Below are positions 1 through 8,560 of a stretch of 53,283 nucleotides of DNA, one piece after another. The notes below the pieces were generated by a model that made no database searches, was not told the origin of the DNA, and was given only the letters and a program-made list of their open reading frames with translations. Location of the stretch: contig NZ_JAFLRJ010000016.1 in NCBI RefSeq assembly GCF_017315755.1, positions 1-53,283 of the forward strand. The letters are read 5' to 3'. This DNA comes from Streptomyces beijiangensis. GTDB taxonomy: Bacteria > Actinomycetota > Actinomycetes > Streptomycetales > Streptomycetaceae. Positions within the stretch are counted from its first letter, which is position 1, and the number at the start of each line of letters is the position of its first letter. The translations under genes were made by a program, and so were the position numbers.

Positions 1-231
1 CTCCTCCTCTGGGGCTCCGCCCCAGGCCCCCGCTCCTCAATCGCCGGAGGGGCTTGAGTTTGCCTGGCGTGGGCTTGCGTATGCGGGCATATCAAGCCCG
101 TCCGGCGATTGAGGACAAGCGGCCGGAGGTCGCTTGCGGGGGTGCAGGGGGCGAAGCCCCCGCAAGGCGGGGCGCAAGGCTCGGGCCCGCGCCCACCTGG
201 CACTCCCCACGGGTCTCGTAGGCTGGACCCC
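1..231. other. Intergenic region upstream of murB
   Basis: No gene is seen. The region holds the inverted repeat at 33-116 and a short GC-rich hairpin around 146-162 (GGGGGCGAAGCCCCC core), then the murB start. No convincing promoter could be picked. Confidence 0.5.
33..116. repeat. Inverted pair of dispersed intergenic repeat
   Basis: Two arms of about 31 bases (33-64 and 86-116) are near-perfect reverse complements separated by about 21 bases. The right arm, read on the minus strand, is identical over 31 bases to 39264-39294. Core on the plus strand of the left arm is CCTCAATCGCCGGA. The pair would form a long hairpin or cruciform upstream of murB. Elements with this core are widespread between genes in Streptomyces; that statement is recalled knowledge. 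Confidence 0.8.
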
Positions 232-1287
232 GTGCAGGAACTCCACGAAGCGCCCCTCGCCCCCCTGACCACCTTCCGCCTCGGCGGACCCGCCACCCGG
301 CTGATCACGGCGGAGACCGACGCCGAGGTGATCGAAGCGGTCCGCGAAGCGGATGCGAGCGCCACGCCCCTGCTCGTCATCGGCGGCGGCTCCAACCTGG
401 TCATCGGAGACGAGGGCTTCCGGGGTACGGCCCTGCGCATCGCGACCCGCGGCTTCGCACTCTCCGGTACGAAGCTGGAGCTGGCCGCCGGCGAGATCTG
501 GACGGACGCCGTCGCCCGCACAGTCGCGGCGGGCCTGGCCGGTATCGAGTGCCTCGCCGGGATTCCCGGCTCCGCCGGTGCGACCCCGATCCAGAACGTG
601 GGTGCGTACGGCCAGGAGGTCTCCGCCACGATCACCGAAGTGATCGCCTACGACCGCGAAACCGCCGAGACGGTGACGATCCCCGCGGCCGACTGCCACT
701 TCTCGTACCGCCACAGCCGCTTCAAGCAGGACCCGGACCGCTTCGTCGTCCTGCGTGTCCGCTTCGAACTGGAGGACGCGGACGGCCTTTCGGCCCCCAT
801 CAAGTACCCGGAGACGGCCCGCGCCCTCGGCGTCGAGGCGGGCGACCGCGTCCCCGCGGCGAAGGCACGCGAGACGGTCCTGGGACTGCGCGCGGGCAAG
901 GGAATGGTCCTTGACCCCGCCGACCACGACACCTGGTCGGCCGGCTCCTTCTTCACCAACCCGATCCTGACGGCACAGCAGTACGAGGCCTTCCTCGCCA
1001 GGGCCCGCGAACACCTCGGCCCGGACGTCACCCCGCCCGCGTACCCGGCGGGGGAGGGCCTGACGAAGACGTCGGCGGCCTGGCTGATCGACAAGGCGGG
1101 CTTCACCAAGGGATACGGCTCGGGGCGGGCCCGTATCTCCACCAAGCACACGCTGGCGCTCACCAACCGCGGCGAGGCCACGACGGCGGACCTGCTGACC
1201 CTGGCCCGCGAGGTGGTGACAGGGGTACGCGACACCTTCGGCGTCACCTTGGTCAACGAACCGGTGACGGTGGGCGTCTCCCTCTGA
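232..1287 (+). CDS. murB: UDP-N-acetylmuramate dehydrogenase MurB
   Basis: MurB reduces UDP-GlcNAc-enolpyruvate to UDP-MurNAc with NADPH and bound FAD, the second committed step of peptidoglycan precursor synthesis in the cytoplasm. The 351-residue product shows the FAD-binding LVIGGGSNLV motif at residues 48-57, the PGSAGATPIQNVGAYG segment, and GSFFTNP with the predicted proton-donor Ser239; it has the compact type I pattern. I chose the GTG at 232; an upstream in-frame ATG at 109 would add a non-conserved arginine-rich stretch running through the repeat region. Its stop is one base from the stop of the convergent deaminase gene, so no separate terminator space exists. Confidence 0.96.
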   Translation: MQELHEAPLAPLTTFRLGGPATRLITAETDAEVIEAVREADASATPLLVIGGGSNLVIGDEGFRGTALRIATRGFALSGTKLELAAGEIWTDAVARTVAAGLAGIECLAGIPGSAGATPIQNVGAYGQEVSATITEVIAYDRETAETVTIPAADCHFSYRHSRFKQDPDRFVVLRVRFELEDADGLSAPIKYPETARALGVEAGDRVPAAKARETVLGLRAGKGMVLDPADHDTWSAGSFFTNPILTAQQYEAFLARAREHLGPDVTPPAYPAGEGLTKTSAAWLIDKAGFTKGYGSGRARISTKHTLALTNRGEATTADLLTLAREVVTGVRDTFGVTLVNEPVTVGVSL

Positions 1288-1288
1288 A

Positions 1289-2332
1289 TCAGGCGGCCAG
1301 CCAGTCGTCCACCCCGGCCAGCAGCTTCGCCTGTATGTCCGACGGTGCGGCCGAACCCCTGACCGACTGCCGTGCCAGCTCGGCCAGCTCCGCGTCGGTG
1401 AACCCCTGGTGCTTGCGCGCCAGCTCGTACTGCGCCGCCAGCCGCGATCCGAACAGGAGCGGGTCGTCGGCGCCCAGCGCCATCGGCACCCCCGCGTCGA
1501 ACAGCCGCCGCAGCGGCACGTCCTCGGGCTTCTCGTAGACCCCCAGCGCCACATTGGACGCCGGGCACACCTCGCAGGTCACCCCGCGCTCCGCCAGCCG
1601 CCGCAGCAGCAGCGGGTCCTCGGCCGCCCGCACCCCGTGCCCGATCCGCGCCGCGTGCAGGTCGTCCAGGCAGGCCCGTACGGAAGAGGGCCCGCTCAGC
1701 TCACCGCCGTGCGGCGCGGCCAGCAGGCCGCCCTCGCGCGCGATCGCGAAGGCGCGGTCGAAGTCCCGTGCCATGCCCCGGCGTTCATCATTGGACAGTC
1801 CGAAACCCACCACCCCCCTGTCCGCATAACGCACGGCGAGCCGCGCGAGTGTCCGTGCGTCCAGCGGGTGTTTCATCCGGTTCGCAGCGACGACCACCCG
1901 CATCCCGAGTCCGGTCTCGCGGGAAGCCGCGTCGACCGCGTCCAGAATGATCTCCAGTGCGGGGATCAGCCCGCCCAGCAGGGGCGCGTACGAGGTCGGG
2001 TCGACCTGGATCTCCAGCCACCCCGACCCGTCCCTGACGTCCTCCTGGGCGGCCTCCCGCACCAGCCGCTGGATGTCCTCGGGGGTGCGCAGACAGGACC
2101 GCGCGATGTCGTAGAGCCGCTGGAAGCGGAACCAGCCCCGCTCATCGGTGGCCCGCAGTTTCGGCGGTTCGCCGCTGGTGAGCGCCTCGGGCAGGTGGAC
2201 GCCGTACTTGTCGGCCAGTTCCAGCATGGTCGTGGGCCGCATCGACCCGGTGAAGTGCAGATGCAGATGAGCCTTGGGCAACAGCCTGATGTCTCTACTG
2301 GCGGCTTCGCCGCGGGCACGTACGTACTCCAT
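1289..2332 (-). CDS. add: Adenosine deaminase family protein
   Basis: Predicted zinc-dependent purine deaminase that converts adenosine to inosine in nucleoside salvage. The 347-residue product has the family metal motif HLHLHF (His24 and His26), APHGGE, the IGHG motif and GADDPLLFG near the C-terminus, in the expected order. I chose the ATG at 2332 because AGGA lies 7 bases upstream; a GTG at 2350 would add 6 residues. The glutamate motif reads SNDE instead of the more usual AGDE, and APHGGE replaces the usual HAGE form, so an adenine or related deaminase specificity cannot be excluded. It is downstream of, and co-oriented with, the aminotransferase gene but separated by a hairpin at 2404-2439. 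Confidence 0.9.
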   Translation of the reverse strand: MEYVRARGEAASRDIRLLPKAHLHLHFTGSMRPTTMLELADKYGVHLPEALTSGEPPKLRATDERGWFRFQRLYDIARSCLRTPEDIQRLVREAAQEDVRDGSGWLEIQVDPTSYAPLLGGLIPALEIILDAVDAASRETGLGMRVVVAANRMKHPLDARTLARLAVRYADRGVVGFGLSNDERRGMARDFDRAFAIAREGGLLAAPHGGELSGPSSVRACLDDLHAARIGHGVRAAEDPLLLRRLAERGVTCEVCPASNVALGVYEKPEDVPLRRLFDAGVPMALGADDPLLFGSRLAAQYELARKHQGFTDAELAELARQSVRGSAAPSDIQAKLLAGVDDWLAA

Positions 2333-2403
2333 CCCAAGATCCTGCCGCACGCACCCGCCTACCCGGTAGCGGCTTTCCCCTTATGTGTAGTTGCCCGAAC
2401 GAA

Positions 2404-2439
2404 GAAACGGGTCCCCGGCCGAAGCCGCGGACCCGTTTC
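2404..2439 (-). terminator. Terminator hairpin after aspartate aminotransferase
   Basis: An 11-bp perfect stem (GAAACGGGTCC at 2404-2414 with GGACCCGTTTC at 2429-2439) lies about 30 bases past the aminotransferase stop. It separates that gene from the deaminase gene on the same strand. No long U tract follows, as is usual for actinomycete terminators. Confidence 0.65.
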
Positions 2440-2445
2440 TATTTC

Positions 2446-2473
2446 CGTACGAACTAGTTGCGTACGAACTAGT
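2446..2473. repeat. Tandem 13-base direct repeat over a stop codon
   Basis: CGTACGAACTAGT occurs at 2446-2458 and again at 2461-2473 with a 2-base spacer. The right copy contains the stop codon (TAG on the minus strand, 2469-2471) of the aminotransferase gene, so the last codons and stop have been duplicated just downstream of the gene. Confidence 0.85.
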
Positions 2474-3695
2474 CGCGCGCCTCGCCCAGCAGCTTCTGCA
2501 GCCGCGAGACGCCCTCGATCAGGTCCTCGTCGCCCAGGGCGTACGAGAGCCGCAGGTAGCCAGGGGTCCCGAAGGCCTCACCCGGCACCACGGCGACCTC
2601 GACCTCGTCGAGGATCAGTGCGGCGAGCTCGGTCGAGGTCTGCGGGCGCTTGCCCCGGATCTCCTTGCCGAGCAGCCCCTTCACCGAGGGGTACGCGTAG
2701 AAGGCGCCCTCCGGCGTCGGGCAGACGATTCCGTCGATCTCGCTGAGCATCCGCACGATGGTCTGCCGGCGCCGGTCGAAAGCGGTACGCATCTCGGCGA
2801 CCGCGTCCAGGCTCCCGGAGACGGCGGCCAGCGCGGCGACCTGCGCCACATTGCTGACGTTCGACGTGGCGTGCGACTGCAGGTTGGTCGCGGCCTTGAC
2901 GACGTCCTTCGGGCCGATGATCCACCCCACGCGCCAGCCGGTCATCGCGTACGTCTTGGCGACGCCGTTGACCACGATGCACTTGTCGCGCAGCTCGGGC
3001 ACGATCGCCGGCAGCGAGGTGAAGGTGGCGTCCCCGTAGACGAGGTGCTCGTAGATCTCGTCGGTGAGCACCCACAGACCGTGCTCGACGGCCCAGCGGC
3101 CGATCGCCTCGGCGTCGGCCTCGCTGTATACGGCGCCGGTCGGGTTGGAAGGCGAGACGAAGAGGACGACCTTGGTCCGCTCGGTGCGGGCGGCTTCGAG
3201 CTGCTCCACGGAGACCCGGTAGCCGGTGGTCTCGTCGGCCACGACCTCGACCGGGACACCGCCCGCGAGCCGGATCGACTCGGGGTACGTCGTCCAGTAC
3301 GGAGCCGGGACGATGACCTCGTCGCCCGGGTCGAGGATCGCGGCGAAGGCCTCGTAGATCGCCTGCTTGCCACCGTTGGTGACCAGCACCTGGGAGGCGT
3401 CCACCTCGTAACCGGAGTCGCGCAGCGTCTTGGCGGCGATGGCGGCCTTGAGCTCGGGGAGCCCGCCGGCCGGGGTGTAGCGGTGGTACTTGGGGTTGCG
3501 GCAGGCTTCGATCGCGGCCTCGACGATGTAATCGGGCGTCGGGAAGTCGGGCTCACCGGCCCCGAAGCCGATCACCGGACGCCCGGCGGCCTTGAGTGCC
3601 TTGGCCTTGGCGTCGACGGCGAGGGTCGCGGACTCGGAGATAGCACCGATGCGGGCGGAGACCCTGCGCTCGGTAGGAGGAGTTGCAGCGCTCAT
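2469..3695 (-). CDS. aspC: Aspartate aminotransferase (PLP, class I)
   Basis: Pyridoxal-phosphate enzyme that interconverts aspartate and 2-oxoglutarate with oxaloacetate and glutamate. The 408-residue product has the type I aminotransferase layout: [10 protein letters not shown] near the N-terminus, [10 protein letters not shown] for substrate and cofactor contacts, the [11 protein letters not shown] segment, and the predicted PLP-binding Lys247 in [13 protein letters not shown]. The ATG at 3695 gives the usual family length and has AGGAGG-type purines a few bases upstream; a GTG-like extension to 3797 adds 34 residues without homology character. It reads away from the tRNA-secE genes, so it does not belong to that transcript. 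Confidence 0.95.
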   Translation of the reverse strand: MSAATPPTERRVSARIGAISESATLAVDAKAKALKAAGRPVIGFGAGEPDFPTPDYIVEAAIEACRNPKYHRYTPAGGLPELKAAIAAKTLRDSGYEVDASQVLVTNGGKQAIYEAFAAILDPGDEVIVPAPYWTTYPESIRLAGGVPVEVVADETTGYRVSVEQLEAARTERTKVVLFVSPSNPTGAVYSEADAEAIGRWAVEHGLWVLTDEIYEHLVYGDATFTSLPAIVPELRDKCIVVNGVAKTYAMTGWRVGWIIGPKDVVKAATNLQSHATSNVSNVAQVAALAAVSGSLDAVAEMRTAFDRRRQTIVRMLSEIDGIVCPTPEGAFYAYPSVKGLLGKEIRGKRPQTSTELAALILDEVEVAVVPGEAFGTPGYLRLSYALGDEDLIEGVSRLQKLLGEARD

Positions 3696-3764
3696 ACGGC
3701 CCATCGTCCCAGACCCGAAACGTACTCGGCACACAGGTTTCACGGACTGGGCAGGAATGATCTG

Positions 3765-3794
3765 TTCGACGTCAGCGCCGTGAGCACGTACACT
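3765..3794 (+). promoter_or_regulatory. Predicted promoter of tRNA-Trp
   Basis: TTCGAC (3765-3770) and TACACT (3789-3794) are separated by 18 bases, a vegetative sigma-factor spacing, and would start transcription near 3801, about 55 bases before the tRNA. Confidence 0.5.
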
Positions 3795-3854
3795 CACTCA
3801 CCGTTGGCCCACACCGACCACATCTTCGGATGCGGTAGGTTGGGGGAACCACAA

Positions 3855-3927
3855 AGGGTCGTAGCTCAATTGGTAGAGCACTGGTCTCCAAAACCAGCGG
3901 TTGGGGGTTCAAGTCCCTCCGGCCCTG
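3855..3927 (+). tRNA. tRNA-Trp (CCA anticodon)
   Basis: A 73-base cloverleaf with a 7-bp acceptor stem (AGGGTCG pairing with CGGCCCT, one G-U), D arm GCTC/GAGC, anticodon stem CTGGT/ACCAG with anticodon CCA at 3888-3890, and T arm around GGTTCAAGTCC. The discriminator is G at 3927. The 3' CCA end is not encoded. The gene lies directly upstream of secE-nusG, an arrangement familiar in actinomycetes. Confidence 0.97.
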
Positions 3928-3930
3928 CTA

Positions 3931-3953
3931 CACACACCTTCGCCGGTTGTGTG
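3931..3953 (+). terminator. Hairpin after tRNA-Trp
   Basis: CACACACC (3931-3938) pairs with GGTTGTGTG (3945-3953) with one bulged T and a 6-base loop. It may end tRNA transcription or be a processing site before secE; there is no U tract. Confidence 0.45.
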
Positions 3954-4032
3954 CGCATGTAAGTACTTCATTGATTGCCATGCGGCTCCACCGGGCGCGG
4001 CATGGTCACGACCCGGAATCAGGTGAGAGATC

Positions 4033-4320
4033 GTGACGGACGCCGTCGGCTCCATCGACATGCCTGATGCGCAAGATGAGGCGCCGGAGTCGAGCAAGAA
4101 GGCGCGCAAGGGTGGAAAGCGCGGCAAGAAGGGCCCCTTCGGCCGTCTCGCGCTCTTCTACCGCCAGATCGTTGCGGAACTCCGCAAGGTGGTCTGGCCG
4201 ACGCGCAACCAGCTGTCGACGTACACGACAGTGGTCATTGTCTTTGTAGTCATCATGATTGGCATCGTGACCGTGATTGACTATGGGTTCAACCAGGCCG
4301 TCAAGTACGTCTTTGGCTGA
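4033..4320 (+). CDS. secE: Preprotein translocase subunit SecE
   Basis: SecE clamps SecY in the membrane-embedded SecYEG channel. The 95-residue product has a basic Lys/Gly-rich cytoplasmic N-terminus, the conserved amphipathic segment [20 protein letters not shown], and one C-terminal transmembrane helix at about residues 65-84, the usual single-span architecture of Gram-positive SecE. The start is GTG at 4033 after the purine-rich AGGTGAGAG. It is followed 74 bases later by nusG, the typical pair. Confidence 0.96.
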   Translation: MTDAVGSIDMPDAQDEAPESSKKARKGGKRGKKGPFGRLALFYRQIVAELRKVVWPTRNQLSTYTTVVIVFVVIMIGIVTVIDYGFNQAVKYVFG

Positions 4321-4324
4321 TCCC

Positions 4325-4356
4325 GCGAAGGGCGCCCGGAGCGGCGCCCCTTTCGC
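4325..4356 (+). terminator. GC-rich hairpin between secE and nusG
   Basis: GCGAAGGGCGCC (4325-4336) pairs with GGCGCCCCTTTCGC (4343-4356) with two bulged bases and a 6-base loop. Its place inside a conserved gene pair suggests partial termination or RNA processing; no U tract is present. Confidence 0.45.
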
Positions 4357-4394
4357 ATGTTCCACACCTTTGTATCCAGGAAGAAGCAGCCACC

Positions 4395-5345
4395 GTGTCT
4401 GACCCGAACCTGAACGAGTCCGCCGAGGCCGAGCTCGACATCGTCGAGGCGGCAGACGCTGTGGACCCTGACCAGGCAGAAGCTGCTGATGCCGCTGCTG
4501 GCGTACCGGCCGAAGAGGCCGCTGTGCACATCGAGGACGAGGCCGTAGCGGTCGCCGAAGTCGACGAGGACGAAGCAGCCGTCGAGGCTGTCGAGGCCGA
4601 CGCCGATGTCGAGGCGGACGCTGCCGAGACCGACGAAGCCCAGAACGATGACGCCCAGAGCGACGATGCCGAGACCGACGACTCCGAGAGCGACGAGGAG
4701 CCGGCCGAGGCCGAGCCCGTCGCGGCTCTCGACCCGGTCGAGGCCCTGCGCGAGGAGCTCCGCGGTCTGCCCGGCGAGTGGTACGTCATCCACACGTACG
4801 CCGGGTACGAGAAGCGCGTGAAGGCCAACCTGGAGCAGCGCGCCGTCTCGCTGAACGTGGAGGAGTTCATCTATCAGGCCGAGGTGCCTGAAGAGGAAAT
4901 CGTCCAGATCAAGAACGGCGAGCGCAAGAACGTCCGCCAGAACAAGCTTCCCGGTTACGTGCTGGTCCGCATGGACCTCACCAACGAGTCCTGGGGCGTT
5001 GTCCGCAACACCCCCGGAGTCACCGGATTCGTCGGCAACGCCTACGACCCGTACCCGCTGACGCTGGACGAGATCCTCAAGATGCTCGCCCCGGAAGCCG
5101 AGGAGAAGGCCGCCAAGGCCGCCGCGGAAGAGGCCGGCCTGCCGGTGCCGCAGCGCAAGATGGAGGTCCAGGTACTGGACTTCGAGGTCGGCGACTCGGT
5201 CACGGTCACGGACGGTCCGTTCGCGACGCTCCAGGCCACGATCAACGAGATCAACGCCGACTCGAAGAAGGTCAAGGGCCTCGTCGAGATCTTCGGCCGC
5301 GAGACTCCGGTCGAGCTCAGCTTCGACCAGATCCAGAAGAACTGA
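4395..5345 (+). CDS. nusG: Transcription termination/antitermination factor NusG
   Basis: NusG binds the RNA polymerase clamp to stimulate elongation and couples transcription to Rho or the ribosome. The 316-residue product has a C-terminal core with the NGN domain starting at [16 protein letters not shown] (Trp129) and a KOW motif near residue 260 ([17 protein letters not shown]). The first roughly 125 residues are a strongly acidic, low-complexity Asp/Glu/Ala tract that E. coli NusG lacks but streptomycete NusG has. The start is GTG at 4395. A terminator and a separate promoter follow, so nusG may be transcribed apart from rplK. Confidence 0.97.
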   Translation: MSDPNLNESAEAELDIVEAADAVDPDQAEAADAAAGVPAEEAAVHIEDEAVAVAEVDEDEAAVEAVEADADVEADAAETDEAQNDDAQSDDAETDDSESDEEPAEAEPVAALDPVEALREELRGLPGEWYVIHTYAGYEKRVKANLEQRAVSLNVEEFIYQAEVPEEEIVQIKNGERKNVRQNKLPGYVLVRMDLTNESWGVVRNTPGVTGFVGNAYDPYPLTLDEILKMLAPEAEEKAAKAAAEEAGLPVPQRKMEVQVLDFEVGDSVTVTDGPFATLQATINEINADSKKVKGLVEIFGRETPVELSFDQIQKN

Positions 5346-5371
5346 CACGTTCTGGACACACGCCTACCGAC

Positions 5372-5416
5372 CAGGTCAGACAGGCTCTCGCAGCCGGTCT
5401 GACCTGCTTGGTTTTT
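5372..5416 (+). terminator. Intrinsic terminator between nusG and rplK
   Basis: CAGGTCAGAC (5372-5381) pairs perfectly with GTCTGACCTG (5397-5406); inside it GGCT and AGCC add 4 bp around a CTCGC loop. A run of five T follows at 5412-5416. This is one of the few hairpins here with a canonical U tract. Confidence 0.75.
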
Positions 5417-5442
5417 GGTCGCGCAGCTATACCCGTTATCGT
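5415..5442 (+). promoter_or_regulatory. Predicted rplK-rplA promoter
   Basis: TTGGTC (5415-5420) and TATCGT (5437-5442) are spaced by 16 bases directly after the nusG terminator, placing a start near 5449 and a leader of about 60 bases before rplK. Confidence 0.4.
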
Positions 5443-5511
5443 TGTGCGGTATGCCTCCATCCGGATGACCGGATGAGGGCGAAAAACTCTCACTAGGACC
5501 CGGAGAGAGCA

Positions 5512-5946
5512 ATGCCTCCCAAGAAGAAGAAGGTCACGGGGCTTATCAAGCTCCAGATCAACGCGGGCGCCGCTAACCCGGCGCCGCCGGTCGGCCCCGC
5601 ACTGGGCCAGCACGGCGTCAACATCATGGAGTTCTGCAAGGCCTACAACGCCGCGACCGAGTCGCAGCGCGGCATGGTCGTGCCGGTGGAGATCACGGTC
5701 TACGACGACCGCTCCTTCACCTTCATCACCAAGACTCCGCCGGCCGCGAAGCTGATCCTCAAGGCCGCAGGTGTGGACAAGGGCTCAGGCGAGCCGCACA
5801 AGACGAAGGTCGCCAAGCTCACGGCTGCCCAGGTCCGCGACATCGCCACGGTCAAGCTCCCCGACCTGAACGCCAACGACCTCGACGCCGCGTCGAAGAT
5901 CATCGCTGGCACCGCCCGTTCGATGGGCATCACGGTCGAGGGCTGA
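5512..5946 (+). CDS. rplK: 50S ribosomal protein L11
   Basis: L11 binds 23S rRNA at the GTPase-associated centre with L10-L12 and is needed for RelA activation during the stringent response. The 144-residue product has the usual two-domain length. The N-terminal domain carries the proline-rich [12 protein letters not shown] segment (residues 22-33) that forms the thiopeptide-binding cleft; the prolines are intact, so the thiostrepton-sensitive form is predicted. GGAGAG lies just upstream of the ATG. It is co-transcribed with rplA, 82 bases downstream. Confidence 0.98.
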
Positions 5947-6028
5947 TCCAGCCCCCGTCTGACCTCTCAGTGGCAGGACCAGCGCTGGTCCGCACCACGA
6001 CTCCATACCTGACACCACAGGAGCAGCA

Positions 6029-6751
6029 GTGAAGCGCAGCAAGACTCTCCGCGCTGCGGACGCCAAGATCGACTCGGCGCGCGCATACGCGCCGCTCGAG
6101 GCCGTCCGTCTCGCCAAGGACACCTCCGGCACGAAGTTCGACAGCACTGTCGAGGTCGCCATGCGTCTGGGCGTTGACCCGCGCAAGGCCGACCAGATGG
6201 TCCGTGGCACCGTGAACCTCCCGCACGGCACCGGCAAGACCGCCCGGGTCCTGGTCTTCGCGACCGGCGACCGTGCAGAGGCCGCGCTCGCCGCGGGCGC
6301 CGACATCGTCGGCTCCGACGAGCTCATCGACGAGGTCGCGAAGGGCCGTCTGGACTTCGACGCCGTCGTCGCCACCCCGGACCTCATGGGCAAGGTCGGC
6401 CGCCTCGGCCGCGTGCTCGGTCCGCGTGGTCTGATGCCGAACCCGAAGACCGGCACCGTCACCCCCGACGTCGTGAAGGCTGTCAACGACATCAAGGGCG
6501 GCAAGATCGAGTTCCGCGTCGACAAGCACTCGAACCTGCACTTCATCATCGGCAAGGTCTCGTTCGACGAGACCAAGCTGGTGGAGAACTACGCAGCGGC
6601 GCTGGACGAGATCCTCCGTCTGAAGCCGTCCGCCGCCAAGGGCCGCTACATCAAGAAGGCGACCCTGGCCACGACGATGGGTACCGGCATCCCGCTGGAC
6701 GCCAACCGCACCCGCAACCTCCTCGTCGAGGAGGACCCGGCCTCCGTCTGA
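6029..6751 (+). CDS. rplA: 50S ribosomal protein L1
   Basis: L1 forms the mobile stalk at the E site and helps release deacylated tRNA; in many bacteria it also represses its own L11-L1 mRNA. The 240-residue product has the family signature around [15 protein letters not shown] and full family length. The start is GTG at 6029 preceded by AGGAG. A 16-bp terminator follows at 6800-6836, so rplA ends this transcription unit. Confidence 0.98.
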   Translation: MKRSKTLRAADAKIDSARAYAPLEAVRLAKDTSGTKFDSTVEVAMRLGVDPRKADQMVRGTVNLPHGTGKTARVLVFATGDRAEAALAAGADIVGSDELIDEVAKGRLDFDAVVATPDLMGKVGRLGRVLGPRGLMPNPKTGTVTPDVVKAVNDIKGGKIEFRVDKHSNLHFIIGKVSFDETKLVENYAAALDEILRLKPSAAKGRYIKKATLATTMGTGIPLDANRTRNLLVEEDPASV

Positions 6752-6799
6752 TCCTCAGGGATTCTTCGGTAGCCGCGGGACACGCGACTCGTTGAACAA

Positions 6800-6836
6800 C
6801 CGGGCCCCGCACCTCTATTCGAGGTGCGGGGCCCGG
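6800..6836 (+). terminator. Terminator after rplA
   Basis: A perfect 16-bp stem (6800-6815 with 6821-6836) closed by the loop TATTC, followed by TGCATTTCGTTT. It separates rplK-rplA from the L10-L12 unit. Confidence 0.85.
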
Positions 6837-6873
6837 CTGCATTTCGTTTACGCCGGGGGCCGGGGGAGCGGAT

Positions 6874-6903
6874 TTGCCTCTTGCCGTCCCCTTCGCGTAA
6901 TCT
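6874..6903 (+). promoter_or_regulatory. Predicted rplJ-rplL promoter
   Basis: TTGCCT (6874-6879) and TAATCT (6898-6903) are separated by 18 bases. A start near 6910 would sit exactly at the 5' edge of the L10 leader. Confidence 0.6.
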
Positions 6904-7087
6904 TCCGAAGAAGCCAAAGACCGCTGGTCGTTGCCGTGTTCTCGCAAGAGAGTGCGGTGGCCGAAGGATCCGCTGGAAGCGGACGACCTGCGCAGGTGAC
7001 TGTGGATGTGTTCCCGGCCGCTGTTCTTCAATGAACACAGCCGGTAGAGCTCACGCCCCGTGCACCTGTGCCGGGGCGTTTTCGTTT
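6904..7087 (+). promoter_or_regulatory. L10 leader with attenuator (rplJ 5' UTR)
   Basis: A 5' leader of about 230 bases precedes rplJ. The segments GCCAAAGACCGCTGGTCG (about 6914-6931), GTGGCCGAAGGATCCGC and GACCTGCGCAGGTGA resemble the conserved L10-leader RNA through which the L10(L12)4 complex represses its own operon. Downstream a hairpin at 7014-7044 (GCCGG/CCGGC outer stem, TGTTC/GAACA inner stem) is followed by a terminator-like hairpin at 7053-7079 and the U-rich TTTTCGTTTT. The order suggests attenuation; the exact fold was not computed. Confidence 0.75.
7053..7087 (+). terminator. Attenuator hairpin inside the L10 leader
   Basis: ACGCCCCG (7053-7060) pairs with CGGGGCGT (7072-7079), and a TTTTCGTTTT tract follows about 50 bases before the rplJ start. 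It would stop transcription in the leader unless read through. Confidence 0.7.
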
Positions 7088-7137
7088 TCCAGCCCCTTCT
7101 GAGCGGTCCTCATCACCCGGAAGGAGGCCGACGCTCT

Positions 7138-7668
7138 ATGGCAAGGCCCGACAAGGCTGCCGCGGTAGCCGAGCTCGCGGACCAGTTCCGCAGCTCGAAC
7201 GCCGCCGTGCTGACCGAGTACCGGGGTCTCACCGTGGCGCAGCTCAAGACGCTGCGTCGTTCGCTCGGTGAGAACGCCCAGTACGCCGTGGTGAAGAACA
7301 CGCTGACCAAGATTGCGGCCAACGAGGCCGGGATCACTTCGCTGGACGACCACTTCAGTGGTCCGACGGCGGTTGCCTTCATCACCGGTGACCCGGTGGA
7401 GTCGGCGAAGGGTCTTCGTGACTTCGCCAAGGAGAACCCGAACCTGATCATCAAGGGCGGTGTCCTTGACGGTAAGGCGCTGTCCGCCGATGAGATCAAG
7501 AAGCTTGCGGACCTCGAGTCCCGCGAGGTTCTGCTCGCAAAGCTGGCCGGTGCCATGAAGGGCAAGCAGACTCAGGCTGCACAGCTCTTCCAGGCGCTGC
7601 CGTCGAAGTTCGTCCGCACTGCGGAAGCCCTTCGCGTCAAGCTTTCCGAGCAGGGCGGTGCCGAGTAA
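7138..7668 (+). CDS. rplJ: 50S ribosomal protein L10
   Basis: L10 anchors the L12 dimers to the large-subunit stalk base beside L11. The 176-residue product has an N-terminal rRNA-binding domain containing [14 protein letters not shown] and a C-terminal helix rich in Ala, Leu and Lys for L12 dimers. ATG at 7138 follows GGAAGGAG; an in-frame upstream ATG at 7060 lies inside the attenuator and is rejected. rplL follows after 107 bases. Confidence 0.98.
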   Translation: MARPDKAAAVAELADQFRSSNAAVLTEYRGLTVAQLKTLRRSLGENAQYAVVKNTLTKIAANEAGITSLDDHFSGPTAVAFITGDPVESAKGLRDFAKENPNLIIKGGVLDGKALSADEIKKLADLESREVLLAKLAGAMKGKQTQAAQLFQALPSKFVRTAEALRVKLSEQGGAE

Positions 7669-7775
7669 TTCGGCTCGCGCAATGACCGACGCCACTCGGC
7701 GTAGGTCGCAGCGGGCCTTTACGCCCGCCGACATGTACCTCGGCACCTGCCGAATTAGTGGAAGGACCCGCCATC

Positions 7776-8156
7776 ATGGCGAAGCTCAGCCAGGAAGACC
7801 TGCTCGCCCAGTTCGAGGAGCTCACCCTCATCGAGCTCTCCGAGTTCGTTAAGGCGTTCGAGGAGAAGTTCGACGTCACCGCCGCCGCGGCCGTCGCCGC
7901 TGCCCCGGCCGGTGGCGCTGCCGCCCCCGAGGCCGCTGAGGAGCAGGACGAGTTCGACGTCATCCTCACCGGTGCCGGCGAGAAGAAGATCCAGGTCATC
8001 AAGGTCGTGCGTGAGCTCACCTCGCTGGGTCTGAAGGAGGCCAAGGACCTCGTCGACGGCGCTCCGAAGCCGGTCCTCGAGAAGGTCGCCAAGGAGGCCG
8101 CCGAGAAGGCTGCCGAGTCCCTCAAGGGCGCCGGCGCCTCGGTCGAGGTCAAGTAA
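7776..8156 (+). CDS. rplL: 50S ribosomal protein L7/L12
   Basis: L12 is the multi-copy stalk protein that recruits and activates EF-G, EF-Tu and other translational GTPases. The 126-residue acidic product has an N-terminal dimerisation domain, an Ala/Pro-rich flexible hinge at about residues 35-52, and the globular C-terminal domain with [20 protein letters not shown]. The ATG at 7776 has GGAAGGA upstream; a start at 7758 would skip this site. A strong terminator follows. Confidence 0.98.
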   Translation: MAKLSQEDLLAQFEELTLIELSEFVKAFEEKFDVTAAAAVAAAPAGGAAAPEAAEEQDEFDVILTGAGEKKIQVIKVVRELTSLGLKEAKDLVDGAPKPVLEKVAKEAAEKAAESLKGAGASVEVK

Positions 8157-8209
8157 GTACCTGACACCCGGCTACGGCCGCGTGGAGGCGAGTCTTCCGA
8201 CTCTCTGAA

Positions 8210-8247
8210 CCGAAGGGCGATCACCCGTAAGGGTGATCGCCCTTCGG
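8210..8247 (+). terminator. Terminator after rplL
   Basis: A perfect 17-bp stem (8210-8226 with 8231-8247) with a GTAA tetraloop. It would limit read-through from rplJ-rplL into rpoBC. Confidence 0.85.
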
Positions 8248-8531
8248 CGTATGGTGACGCCCGGGCGGCAGCCTTGCTCTTCCGGCTGTGACGAGTATGG
8301 TGATCTTCGTTGTGCGCCGGACTGTGCCGCAGCGGGTACCAAGAGACCCTTGACGAACCGCACGCAGCGCGCAATTCTCAGGACGCGTCGTCACTTCGAT
8401 CCGCATCCGAGGCATGGATCGAAGACGAACAGGGCAGGATCGTTGTGCGCCTCTGGCGCATGGTTTTCCGCAGGTCAGCAGCGCAGGTCAGCAGAACAGT
8501 GAAAGATCTGAGGGTGTCAAAAAACCCGCAC

Positions 8532-8560
8532 TGGACATCGGTGTGCCTAGTGGCTACACT
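8532..8560 (+). promoter_or_regulatory. Predicted rpoB promoter
   Basis: TGGACA (8532-8537) and TACACT (8555-8560) at the optimal 17-base spacing, one mismatch in the -35 hexamer. Transcription would start near 8567, leaving a 5' UTR of about 175 bases. Confidence 0.75.
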
